Origin: Novosphingobium sp. PP1Y
GTDB taxonomy: Bacteria; Pseudomonadota; Alphaproteobacteria; Sphingomonadales; Sphingomonadaceae
NCBI RefSeq assembly: GCF_000253255.1
Contig: NC_015580.1
Coordinates: 2,369,001-2,433,000 of the forward strand
Direction of reading: 5' to 3'
DNA: 64,000 nt
Below the pieces are notes generated by a model. It ran no database searches. It had not been told where the DNA came from and saw only the letters and a list, made by a program, of their open reading frames with translations. The first letter of the stretch is position 1. Each line of letters starts with the position of its first letter. Positions 25,594-33,572 of the stretch are shown in pieces. The position numbers and the translations under genes are program-made.

Positions 25594-25624
25594 TCTATAA
25601 AGTCTGAAGTCACTAGAGGGTCAA
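25594..25624 (-). promoter_or_regulatory. MerR-type promoter of the P1B-2 ATPase gene
   Basis: Minus strand: -35 TTGACC (25619-25624), a 19-base spacer, and -10 TATAGA (25594-25599). The 19-base spacing is the hallmark of MerR-activated promoters. Arms CCCTCTA and TAGAGGG flank the region. Seven bases separate the -10 from ATG 25586. Confidence 0.8.
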
Positions 25625-25629
25625 CCGAT

Positions 25630-26049
25630 ATGTCCGTCGAGCTACTCAGCATTGGAAAGCTCGCGAAAGCGACAGGGACGAAGGTCGAGACAATTCGCTA
25701 CTATGAGAGTGTAGGCTTGCTTGCCCCGCCGGGGCGAACGAAGGGCAATTATCGGGCCTATTCCGCGCAGCATCTCGCACGGCTCAGCTTCATCCGCCGG
25801 GCACGCGCGCTGGGTTTCTCGATCGACCAGGTCCAGGAGCTTCTCAAGCTCGCGGACCAGAAAGACATTTCGTGCAAGGCCGTCGACACGATCGCCCGCG
25901 AACATCTCGCCGAGATCGACCGGAAGCTTCGGGATCTGAATACCCTCAGATCCGAACTGAGCAGCGTTATCGTCCAGTGCGGGCAGGGCACCATTTCCGA
26001 GTGCCGGATCATCGAGACCCTGGCGCCGGATTCCGTGGCGGGCGGTTAG
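25630..26049 (+). CDS. cadR: MerR-family metal regulator (CadR/PbrR-like)
   Basis: The protein has 139 residues from ATG 25630. It begins with a MerR winged HTH (SIGKLAKATGTKVETIRYYE ... VGLLAPPGRTKGNYRAYS), then a long dimerisation helix. The metal site has Cys82, Cys117 and Cys125 (CGQGTISEC), the three-cysteine pattern of CadR/PbrR regulators for Cd/Pb/Zn. It is divergent from the P1B-2 ATPase gene, with the operator between them. It should bend the 19-base-spaced promoters into an active form when metal binds. The same type of box lies before both FTR1-like permeases, so this one protein may control all of them. Confidence 0.9.
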   Translation: MSVELLSIGKLAKATGTKVETIRYYESVGLLAPPGRTKGNYRAYSAQHLARLSFIRRARALGFSIDQVQELLKLADQKDISCKAVDTIAREHLAEIDRKLRDLNTLRSELSSVIVQCGQGTISECRIIETLAPDSVAGG

Positions 26050-26120
26050 GAGGGGCGGGGTAGCCTCAGAATCATTTTTTTGCGGCCAGTCACGCTAATG
26101 CAAACAAGTCGCAAAACTGC

Positions 26121-26151
26121 TTGACCCTCTAGCTGCTAGAGGGTCTAAAGG
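26121..26151 (+). promoter_or_regulatory. MerR-type promoter of the first cytochrome c-FTR1 gene
   Basis: -35 TTGACC (26121-26126), a 19-base spacer and a weak -10 TAAAGG (26146-26151). The spacer region holds a perfect 19-base palindrome, CCCTCTAGCTGCTAGAGGG (26125-26143). ATG 26158 lies only six bases after the -10. Confidence 0.7.
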
Positions 26152-26157
26152 AGGAGG

Positions 26158-28143
26158 ATGTTTACGTCCCCGTCCCGCCTCCGCCTTTTGCCGATTCGCG
26201 TGCAAGTGCCCTCACGCCACCGATGGGCGCTCCGCATGTTGGCGGTGCTTGGTGCCGTGTTCTGTACACTGGGTGCAAGCGCCATCGCCCAGGCCGAAAC
26301 GGCGGATGTCCAGACCGCATGGCGGCTTCTAGACTATATGGCGGTCGACTATGGTGATGCGGTCTCCGGAGGCAGGATCAAGAGTGCCTCCGAATATGCT
26401 GAAATGACCGAGTTCGCGGCGTCGGTCTCCGCGCGCCTCGCGGCGCTGCCGCCAACGCCTGAACGCGCCCGGCTCCTCGAGGGCGCGACACGGCTTCAGG
26501 CGGTCGTTGCCGCCAAGGGCTCGCCGAGCCAGGTTGCCGATCTTGCCCATGGTCTCGCCGCCGATCTGCTGAAAGCCTATCCGGTCCCGCTTGCTCCGGC
26601 CAAGGCACCCGATTTCGCCCGTGGCGCGACGCTCTTCGCCCAGAATTGCGCGAGCTGCCACGGTGCGGCCGGCGATGGTCGTGGCCCGAACGCCGCCAAG
26701 CTCGCCACCCCGCCGATCGCGTTCACCGATGTCGCCCGGGCCCGCCAGCGCAGTCCCTTCGCGCTCTATCAGGTGATTGACCAGGGCATCGACGGCACGG
26801 CGATGCAAAGCTTCTCATCGCTGCCATCTGATGATCGCTGGGCGCTTGCTTTCTATGCGGGACATTTCGCCTTTTCCGATGCGGCCGCTAAGGAGGGCGA
26901 ACGGCTATGGAAAGCCGATCCCAGCCTTCGCCAAAGGATTCCCGATCTGACGGCACTGGCCGGGCTGACCCCGGAAACGCTCGCCAAGAGCATGGGGCCC
27001 GAGCAGGCCGATGCGATCATAGCCTATCTGCGCCGCCACCCCGAAGCCGTGGTTCAGCAGGCACCGGGCTCGCTTGACGTGGCGCGGGGCAAGCTGGCGC
27101 AGAGCCTCGCGGCCTATCGCGCGGGCAATCGCCATGCGGCGCAGGAATTAGCGCTGTCGGCCTATCTCGACGGGTTCGAGCCGCTCGAACCCATGCTGAC
27201 CGCGCGTGACGCAACGCTTATGGGGCATATCGAGAGCGCCATGGGCGAATTCCGCGCATCGCTCCAGCAAGGCCGCCCGGCCGACGAGGTGGCGACCCGC
27301 GTCCAGGTGCTCGGTGGTCTGTTCGATGACGCGGAAGCTGCGCTGTCTCCGGACGCGGCGAGCAGTGCATCGACCTTCGTCGGCGCTCTCACCATCCTGC
27401 TGCGCGAGGGCCTTGAAGCGCTGTTGATCGTCGTCGCGATGATTGCCTTCCTGCGCAAGGCCGACCGGCCCGAAGTGCTGCCCTATGTCCATGCCGGCTG
27501 GATTGGCGCGCTGGCGGTGGGCGCCCTGACCTGGGCGATCGCGACCTATGCGATCGGAATCAGCGGCGCGAGCCGCGAACTGACCGAAGGGTTCGGATCG
27601 CTGTTCGCGGCCGTCGTCCTGCTCTCCGTGGGAATCTGGATGCATGGCAAAGCCCAGGCGGATCAATGGCAACGCTACATCCGCGAGAAGATGTCGCGCG
27701 CGCTGTCGCGGCAGTCGGCCTGGTTCCTGTTCGGCCTCGCTTTCGTCGTCGTCTATCGCGAGGTGTTCGAGACGATCCTGTTCTATGCCGCGCTCTGGAC
27801 GCAGGGCAATGGCGGCATGATGCTGGCGGGAGCGGGCTCGGCGGTCTTGCTGCTCGGATTCATTGCCTGGGCGATGCTGCGCTACAGCCGCGACCTGCCG
27901 ATCGCGAAATTCTTCGCCTACAGCGCGTGGCTGATGGCCATCCTCACCATCGTGCTCGCTGGCAAGGGCGTGGCGGCGCTACAGGAAGCAGGCATCATCG
28001 ACATCGCACCGTTTGCCGGCGGCATTCGCGTTTCGATGCTCGGCATCTTTCCAACATTCCAGTCGATGGGCGCGCAACTGTTGATGCTTGTGGCCGTGGG
28101 CGGGGGATTCGTCCTGAATCGTCGCCGGGCTGCAGCCACCTGA
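26158..28143 (+). CDS. pbrT: Cytochrome c-FTR1 fusion permease (PbrT-like), copy 1
   Basis: The protein has 661 residues. After a signal sequence ending near residue 46 comes a periplasmic domain with one haem c site, CASCH (residues 164-168). The C-terminal half is an FTR1-type iron permease with seven membrane segments and both REGLE-like motifs: REGLEALL near residue 416 and YREVFETI near residue 533. FTR1 proteins import Fe3+; the homologue PbrT takes up Pb2+ in Cupriavidus. The haem domain may alter the metal redox state before transport. Its CadR-type promoter links it to metal stress. ATG 26236 would shorten the leader. A second copy is at 41824. Confidence 0.88.
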   Translation: MFTSPSRLRLLPIRVQVPSRHRWALRMLAVLGAVFCTLGASAIAQAETADVQTAWRLLDYMAVDYGDAVSGGRIKSASEYAEMTEFAASVSARLAALPPTPERARLLEGATRLQAVVAAKGSPSQVADLAHGLAADLLKAYPVPLAPAKAPDFARGATLFAQNCASCHGAAGDGRGPNAAKLATPPIAFTDVARARQRSPFALYQVIDQGIDGTAMQSFSSLPSDDRWALAFYAGHFAFSDAAAKEGERLWKADPSLRQRIPDLTALAGLTPETLAKSMGPEQADAIIAYLRRHPEAVVQQAPGSLDVARGKLAQSLAAYRAGNRHAAQELALSAYLDGFEPLEPMLTARDATLMGHIESAMGEFRASLQQGRPADEVATRVQVLGGLFDDAEAALSPDAASSASTFVGALTILLREGLEALLIVVAMIAFLRKADRPEVLPYVHAGWIGALAVGALTWAIATYAIGISGASRELTEGFGSLFAAVVLLSVGIWMHGKAQADQWQRYIREKMSRALSRQSAWFLFGLAFVVVYREVFETILFYAALWTQGNGGMMLAGAGSAVLLLGFIAWAMLRYSRDLPIAKFFAYSAWLMAILTIVLAGKGVAALQEAGIIDIAPFAGGIRVSMLGIFPTFQSMGAQLLMLVAVGGGFVLNRRRAAAT

Positions 28144-28173
28144 TAGGTTTCGAGCCAGCCGGCAAAATTCTTC

Positions 28174-28204
28174 TTGACCCTATAGCAACTAGGAGACCTC
28201 ACAT
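28174..28204 (+). promoter_or_regulatory. Orphan MerR-like promoter box
   Basis: TTGACC (28174-28179) is followed by CTATAGCAACTAGGAGACC, which resembles the CadR dyad, and by TCACAT where a -10 would fall. An ATG at 28203 with AGGAG upstream opens only a 13-codon frame. The gene it once served seems to have been cut off by the IS110 insertion. Confidence 0.4.
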
Positions 28205-28456
28205 GACGAGCTTGGGGCAAGGGATGTTAGGGCGACATCCATGATCTCCAGTACTCGCGTATCCGAGGTCTGAACCCTTCGACAAGACGCGGCTCGTTGC
28301 CGAGCACGATCAACCTCACATTCGGTCGCCGCTCGTGACGGCTGCACCAATATCCCGCTTGCGGCCGCTGGGCTCAGGAAGACGAAACCATTCTGTGCGA
28401 CGGCTATGGAAGCCACGGTCTCCTTCGGTTCGTCCACCTGGATCCGTCAGAACTGA
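28205..28456. other. Gene-free stretch downstream of the IS110 transposase
   Basis: About 250 bases hold no supported gene. It may include one end of the IS110 element, including its non-coding (bridge RNA) part, and the junction with the truncated metal gene. IS110 elements often lack terminal inverted repeats, so I cannot place the border. Confidence 0.35.
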
Positions 28457-29662
28457 TCAGGTCCTGAGGATTGGAATGACGGCTGGATAAAGGGTCAAGC
28501 GGCTTTCATCAACGCGCCCTCGATGACGACACCGGCGGTGACATATTTCCACAGCGCGACCCAGCAGTTTTCGGGCCAAGGCCACGACCATCGATTTCTT
28601 CAGCCGGCCGTCGTTGAATCGGACCCGTTGCTGGTACCATTGGGCAAGCGCCGATTCTGGCTGGTTGCGGAGCCACAGCCAGGCCAGTTGGATCAGCGTT
28701 GTGCGCAGCCGGGGGTTCCCCGCCTTTGACACGCCCTGTTCGCGGTCGACCGATCCACTCTGCCAGGGCGTTGGCGCCAGCCCCGCATAGGCAGCGACCT
28801 CTCTCCGGTTGGAGAAGTGCCGGAACAAGCCTTCCGACCAGAGAATGGCGGCGAACTCGGGGCCAATGCCCTTGATATCGAGCAGCATTGCGGCTGGTGC
28901 CGGCATGGCGGTAGTTTCCGCGGCAAGCAGCGCGTCCCGCTCGGCCTCCACCGCTCTGATCTGCTCGAGCAGCAGTTCGAGCCGGTCGAGTTCGCGGCCA
29001 ATCTGGACTTTCAGATGCATCGGTAGCGGACGGCCATCGCCGGTCATGAGTTTTTCCAGCCGCTCCCGCCGGTCGCGGCGCAGCGGCTGATAGCCTGTCA
29101 CCCCCCGCGCGAAGAGCAGGCCTTTGATGCGATTGGCGTGGCGAATCCGATCCGCGATCAGAACCTTGCGTTCGCGACAAATACGACGTCGATCCTCTTC
29201 CTCGGGTGTTGGCACCCTGACCATCGCACACACACGTGGTTCCCCTCGTTTATAGGCCAGCAAGGCCCGGACCAGCGCCTCGCCGTCGATCCGGTCGGTC
29301 TTTGCGCGACGACGACGGCGTGAGGTCGCAATTGAAGCGGGATCCACGACGTGGCTTTTTATCCCCTCCTTGCGCAAAACGCGGTGGATCCAGAAGCCAT
29401 CAAGGCCGGCTTCCTGGATCACGATTATTGGAAAGCTGCGTCCTGTTCGCGCCTGCGCTTTTGCCTGCAGTTGGGTAAAGCGTGCCAATAAACCGGCGAT
29501 ATCCCAGGCGCGCACTACATGCTTCGACAGCTTCTCGCCGCTGCCGGGCAATAGCGAGGTGATCAGCCAGATCGATCGGCTCAGTTCCATTGAAACGAAA
29601 ATCGCGCCAAGATCGGTCGGGATAGCGGTCGACGCTTGGGTACGGTCAGTTGCAATCTGCAT
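28457..29662 (-). CDS. IS110-family transposase with C-terminal frameshift
   Basis: The protein has 401 residues as read. The N-terminal DEDD (RuvC-like) domain has the MELSRS, QEAGLDGFW and KTDRIDGEAL motifs; the C-terminal transposase-20 domain has DIKGIGPEFAAILWSEG and AAYAGLAPTPWQSG with the conserved serine. From about 28560 the reading ends unusually. A CCC run at 28560-28562 holds one base too many: with two C, the frame would read KLLVALWKYVTAGVV... and stop at 28495-28497 after ALMKAA. The visible C-terminus of about 25 residues is thus probably out of frame. The element interrupts a metal-resistance region and abuts an IS5 relic. Confidence 0.85.
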   Translation of the reverse strand: MQIATDRTQASTAIPTDLGAIFVSMELSRSIWLITSLLPGSGEKLSKHVVRAWDIAGLLARFTQLQAKAQARTGRSFPIIVIQEAGLDGFWIHRVLRKEGIKSHVVDPASIATSRRRRRAKTDRIDGEALVRALLAYKRGEPRVCAMVRVPTPEEEDRRRICRERKVLIADRIRHANRIKGLLFARGVTGYQPLRRDRRERLEKLMTGDGRPLPMHLKVQIGRELDRLELLLEQIRAVEAERDALLAAETTAMPAPAAMLLDIKGIGPEFAAILWSEGLFRHFSNRREVAAYAGLAPTPWQSGSVDREQGVSKAGNPRLRTTLIQLAWLWLRNQPESALAQWYQQRVRFNDGRLKKSMVVALARKLLGRAVEICHRRCRHRGRVDESRLTLYPAVIPILRT

Positions 29663-29808
29663 ATCGGCCTCCTGAGAGTGTGGTCAGCAAACTCACTCTG
29701 CCAGAGTGTCGATCGCTATCCACCTCGTCATGGGATCTGTGAGCGGGTGGGCGTAGAAAGGGGCATTGATAGCTGATTCTATAGGCTTTCCTAGAAGGAG
29801 AGCGGCAG

Positions 29809-30294
29809 GTGGCGCAACGTTCGATTGGACAGGAGCAAGTTGGTTTTGCAGGGCGTGAGCGAGCGGCTTCATCGCTCGACGCGTTGGTATCGCTGATCGA
29901 CGGGAGCCAGGTCGCGATGCTGATCGATCCGCTCTATCCGGCTGCCAAGGGCGAGCCGGCTTGGCCGCCGCTGGCGATGTTGAGAGCCCTGCTTCTGTCG
30001 ATCTGGTACGACCTGTCTGACGTGAAGCTGGCCAAAGCGCTCTACGATCGAGCCTCTTTTCGCCGCCTCTGCGGATTTTCCGCGAATGAAGCGACGCCTG
30101 AACGTACAGCCTTCGTCAGATTCCGCAGGCTGCTGGTTGCCCACAGGCTTGACCGGACACTGTTTGAAGCCGTGACCACGCAGCTCAAATCAAAGGCGGT
30201 GATGATGAAGACCGGAACACTGGTTGATTGTCCCACCTTTGGTTTCAAACCCCCGGCTTTAGCCGGGAAGGGCTTTAGCCGGGAAGGGCTTTAG
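29809..30294 (+). pseudogene. Truncated IS5-family transposase (N-terminal part)
   Basis: A GTG start at 29809 behind AAGGAG opens a frame of 161 codons. The first 145 residues are the N-terminal domain of an IS5-type transposase: LDALVSLIDGSQVAMLIDPL, WPPLAMLRALLLSIWYDLSD, and FVRFRRLLVAHRLDRTLF, up to KTGTLVD where the first catalytic Asp should lie. The reading then collapses into a tandem repeat (from 30255). The DDE catalytic domain is missing, so the element is inactive. Confidence 0.8.
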
Positions 30295-30296
30295 CC
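30255..30296. repeat. Tandem 16-bp palindrome-containing repeat (2.6 copies)
   Basis: GGCTTTAGCCGGGAAG at 30255-30270 and 30271-30286 is followed by a partial copy to 30296. The core CCCGGCTTTAGCCGGG (from 30252) is a near-perfect hairpin. It resembles a REP-type palindrome and sits exactly at the break between two transposase fragments. Confidence 0.75.
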
Positions 30297-30399
30297 TTGA
30301 ACTCGGACAGCGCAGGCGCCCAGGCCATTCTCGATGCCATCCGCAAGCGCTGGCCGTGGGTGAAACACCTTAACCAGATAGGCATACCATTGCGCTAAC
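30297..30399 (+). pseudogene. Second IS5-type transposase fragment
   Basis: The bases after the repeat translate, in one frame, to NSDSAGAQAILDAIRKRWPW followed by VKHLNQIG. This is like the middle of an IS5-type transposase (the usual text continues into the catalytic DGAYD region). Only about 30 codons remain before a stop. It is a relic from either the same or another IS5-like copy. Confidence 0.55.
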
Positions 30400-30649
30400 C
30401 TCCTAAGTAGCGAAGATACGAATTGATTGCTGTCGCGGCGGGAAATTGGAATCTGTTTGGGGAAGGTGTCGCGGGCACGCGAAGCACAAACATGTTTTTA
30501 TACGGACAGTGGGGTATTTCCGCAATTTAATAACCGTAATCAGCCGAATCTAAATGGGCTAGATATGTTATAACTTTCTGTGAAATGGGCGTCTTATTGG
30601 CCCCAGATTTTTTTTGCTTCGCGAGCCGACGCATGATAGCTCAAGAGCT

Positions 30650-30982
30650 ATGCGATGGCTATCTGTCATGCTTGCGGTCCTGCTCTCGATTTCCCTGGCC
30701 ACGGGTGTGATGGCGCATGCCGCAGAGCCGGTTGCTTGCATCGACAGTGAGACCGCCTCGGCGCTTGGGCACTTTGAGGGCGATCGCGACGAAGTGCCGT
30801 CCGATATCGACAAAGGTACGCCGCATCACCATGCGACCTGTCATGGCCATCACATCGCCGAACCGGCACGCGAGAGCAGGATTAGCCTTGTCAGCATGAT
30901 CAAATCCTTGCTGTCCATCGCCAATGCCGTGGACGGTTCTTCGGCGCCAACTTACCCCGCGTACCGTCCTCCACGCGCCTGA
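30650..30982 (+). CDS. Small secreted His-rich protein before the czc operon
   Basis: The protein has 110 residues from ATG 30650 (MRWLSVMLAVLLSISLATGV...); a TTG at 30614 would add 12 residues. A signal peptide or membrane anchor is followed by a metal-binding-like segment, HHHATCHGHH near residue 60, and a short hydrophobic helix (ISLVSMIKSLLSIANAV). No family name is certain. Small His-rich proteins like this are common just upstream of CzcCBA exporters and may bind or sense metal in the periplasm. The next gene, czcC, starts 60 bases later. Confidence 0.65.
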   Translation: MRWLSVMLAVLLSISLATGVMAHAAEPVACIDSETASALGHFEGDRDEVPSDIDKGTPHHHATCHGHHIAEPARESRISLVSMIKSLLSIANAVDGSSAPTYPAYRPPRA

Positions 30983-31042
30983 CAGCGTCCTTTTGCCCCG
31001 AGTTCCGGGGTTTTCTGGAAAACTGTCAGGAGCCTTTAAATC

Positions 31043-32311
31043 ATGCATCGCTTTATCGCGGCCCTGCTGGCCGTGTCGTCCTGCGCGTCGATCGCACAGG
31101 CGCAGACGGCCGCGTCGCCGCCGCATTCGGCACCCCCATATACGCTCGAACGTGCCCTGGATGCGGCCGGAGCCTCTTCACCCAACCTTGAGGCTGCCAA
31201 CGCTGGCGTGCGCGCGGCTGACGCGGCGCGCACCGTCGCGGGCCTCCGGCCCAATCCTGAAGTCCAGGTTCAGGTCGAGAACGTCGCGGGCTCAGGTCTC
31301 TATCGTGGCACGCAGAGCGCCGAGGTCATGACCGGCCTGGCATTGCCGATCGAACTGGGCGGCAAGCGGTCAGCACGCATCGCCGTTGCAGATTCGCGCA
31401 GCCTGCGAGCGCGCCTTGAAGCCGCCATCACGCTCGCCGATCTGCGCGAGCGCGTAACCCAGGCCTATATCGCGGCAGCGTCGGCCGAGCGGCGGGTGGA
31501 GATCGCGCGTCAACTCGCCGGTTTCGCGGATGAAGGGTTTCGCGCGGCCAGCACGCGCGTAACCGCCGGCGCCGCTTCTCCGATCGAGCAGCAGCGCGCC
31601 GACGTTCAGCGCGTCAATGCCAACGTCGCGCTCGATCAGGCACGGCGGGAGGCGGCCGTTGCGCGGGAGAACCTTGGACGCCTGATCGGCGAGCCCGTTG
31701 CGGGGCCATTGGATGCCGGCTGGTTCGATCGGGTCGGCGGATATGGCCCGACGCGACCGGCTTCAGCAGACGGAACGCTCATCCTGGCCGCCGCCGAAGC
31801 CGACGTGGCCACGGCAAGCGCACAAGTGCGTCTCGCTCGCTCGCAACGTATCCCCGACGTCACATTAAGCGCCGGGGCACGGCGGCTGTCCGCAACTGGC
31901 GACACGGCGGCGGTATTCGGGGTCAGCATTCCCTTTCCGCTGTTCAATAGCGGTCGTGCTGCATTGAGCCAAGCGCAGGCCGAACGGCAGGCGGTCGATG
32001 CGAAGCGGCGGGTCACTGTCCTCGACACCGAACAGGCGATCGCCGCCGCGCAGGCCGAGCTTGCCAACGCGGCCGCAACCGCGCGCTCGACGGGCGGACC
32101 CGCGCTCGCGGCAGCAAGCGAAACGGCCCGCATCGCCAGGATCGGTTATGCGCAAGGCCGTTTCAGCCAGCTCGATCTGCTTGATGCGGAGAGGACTCTG
32201 GCCGACACGAGAGGCGCATTCGTCGATGCGCTGGTCGCCTATCACGACGCCGAGGCGCGCCTGGCGCATCTGACGACACCGGCGCCCGATGTGGCTGGGG
32301 CGACGCCATGA
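31043..32311 (+). CDS. czcC: Outer-membrane efflux protein (TolC/CzcC family)
   Basis: The protein has 422 residues; ATG 31043 follows AGGAG. A signal peptide (ALLAVSSCASIAQAQ) precedes two TolC-type repeats of long coiled-coil helices (ALDAAGASSPNLEAANAGVR; RVTAGAASPIEQQRADVQRV; IARIGYAQGRFSQLDLLDAE). The last phrase is the classic second-repeat motif of CzcC proteins. It forms the outer-membrane channel of the three-part Zn/Co/Cd exporter with the next two genes. Confidence 0.88.
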   Translation: MHRFIAALLAVSSCASIAQAQTAASPPHSAPPYTLERALDAAGASSPNLEAANAGVRAADAARTVAGLRPNPEVQVQVENVAGSGLYRGTQSAEVMTGLALPIELGGKRSARIAVADSRSLRARLEAAITLADLRERVTQAYIAAASAERRVEIARQLAGFADEGFRAASTRVTAGAASPIEQQRADVQRVNANVALDQARREAAVARENLGRLIGEPVAGPLDAGWFDRVGGYGPTRPASADGTLILAAAEADVATASAQVRLARSQRIPDVTLSAGARRLSATGDTAAVFGVSIPFPLFNSGRAALSQAQAERQAVDAKRRVTVLDTEQAIAAAQAELANAAATARSTGGPALAAASETARIARIGYAQGRFSQLDLLDAERTLADTRGAFVDALVAYHDAEARLAHLTTPAPDVAGATP

Positions 32312-32408
32312 CCGCCTCCGCCTCGCTGATCCTCACCTTCCCCATTCCCCATTCCGAGCTGAACGCGCCCCTGACTGGCCGCTGCTCGATCCGTTTCGGA
32401 GATTTTCA

Positions 32409-33569
32409 ATGATAACCCAGGACAAACGACTCCTTGGCGGTGTCACCGGCGCAGTTTTGCTGGCTGCAATCGGTGGTTTCAGCGTCGCACGTTGTACGGC
32501 TGATCCGTCGGTGGCATCCGCGCCCGCCAAAGACAGTGCTGAAAGCGAAACACCGTCGGACAGTCTGGCGATGACGCCAGACGCAATCCGCGATGCCGGA
32601 ATTGCTGTCGAGACCGTTCGAGCCGGCGGCCTCGGCTCGGAGATATTGGTGCAAGGCCAGGTCACAGCCTCACCCACGGGTGAAGCGCTGGTAACGGCAC
32701 GCGCGGGCGGCGCGGTGACGCGGGTATTCAAGCGGCTCGGCGATCCGGTCCGCGCCGGAGAAGCGCTGGCGATCGTCGAAAGCCGCGATGCGGCACAGAT
32801 CGCCGCAGATCGCACGGCCGCATCGGCCAGGGCTGTTCTTGCGCAGAAAGCGCTTGCTCGCGAGCGCTACCTGTTCGAGCAGAATGTGTCGGCGCGGGTC
32901 GATCTTGAGCGCGCGGAAGCCGAGGCCACCGCGGCCGAAGCCGAAGCCAGGCGAGCGCAGGTGTCCGTTGGCGCGGCTAATGTCACCAAGGACGGCCGTG
33001 GCGTTATCGTGGCAAGCCCGATCGCCGGGCGGGTGACCTCCGAGAATGTCAGCCTCGGTGCGTATGTCCAGCCAGAAGCCGAGCTGTTTCGGGTCGCTGA
33101 TCCGAGCAAAATTCAGGTCGAGGCGGCGATCAATCCCGGCGATGTGGCACGTCTCGCGACCGGTGATCACGCCATCATCGAACTTATTGACGGTCGAACG
33201 GTCGAGGGCCGGATACGTGCCGTCACGCCGACTCTGAACGGAGAAACCCGCGCTGCCACGGCGCTCATCGAAGTGCCGGGTGGCATCCTGCAGGCCGGCC
33301 TCGGTGTGCGCGTGCGGCTAATGCCCAGTCAGGGCGCGCCGACGAACGCAATCGTGGTTCCGGAAGATGCCGTGCAGAGCGTCGACGGTCGTGACGCAGT
33401 GTTCCTTCGCACAGCCCAGGGTTTCCGCGCGCAATTCGTAACGCTCGGCCAGCGCAGTGCAGGCCGGGTCGAGATCGTCTCCGGACTCAAGTCCGGCGCG
33501 ACGGTCGCCACCCGCAACGCTTTCCTGCTCAAGGCCGAACTCGGCAAGGGCGCGGGCGAGGAGGAATAA
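32409..33569 (+). CDS. czcB: RND efflux periplasmic adaptor (CzcB)
   Basis: The protein has 386 residues; ATG 32409 follows CGGAG, and the longer upstream frame overlaps the czcC end. An N-terminal anchor (GVTGAVLLAAIGGF, followed by a Cys that could be lipid-modified) leads into a lipoyl/barrel-sandwich domain (GGAVTRVFKRLGDPVRAGEAL), a helical hairpin (RERYLFEQNVSARVDLERAE), and a beta-barrel domain ending in RVEIVSGLKSGATVATRNAF. It links the inner-membrane pump to the outer-membrane channel. The stop is three bases before czcA. Confidence 0.9.
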   Translation: MITQDKRLLGGVTGAVLLAAIGGFSVARCTADPSVASAPAKDSAESETPSDSLAMTPDAIRDAGIAVETVRAGGLGSEILVQGQVTASPTGEALVTARAGGAVTRVFKRLGDPVRAGEALAIVESRDAAQIAADRTAASARAVLAQKALARERYLFEQNVSARVDLERAEAEATAAEAEARRAQVSVGAANVTKDGRGVIVASPIAGRVTSENVSLGAYVQPEAELFRVADPSKIQVEAAINPGDVARLATGDHAIIELIDGRTVEGRIRAVTPTLNGETRAATALIEVPGGILQAGLGVRVRLMPSQGAPTNAIVVPEDAVQSVDGRDAVFLRTAQGFRAQFVTLGQRSAGRVEIVSGLKSGATVATRNAFLLKAELGKGAGEEE

Positions 33570-33572
33570 GCC

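Noticed and set aside
28189..28437. 82-codon minus-strand frame beside the IS110 gene
   Set aside because: It overlaps the orphan promoter and possible IS end; composition does not look like a conserved protein.
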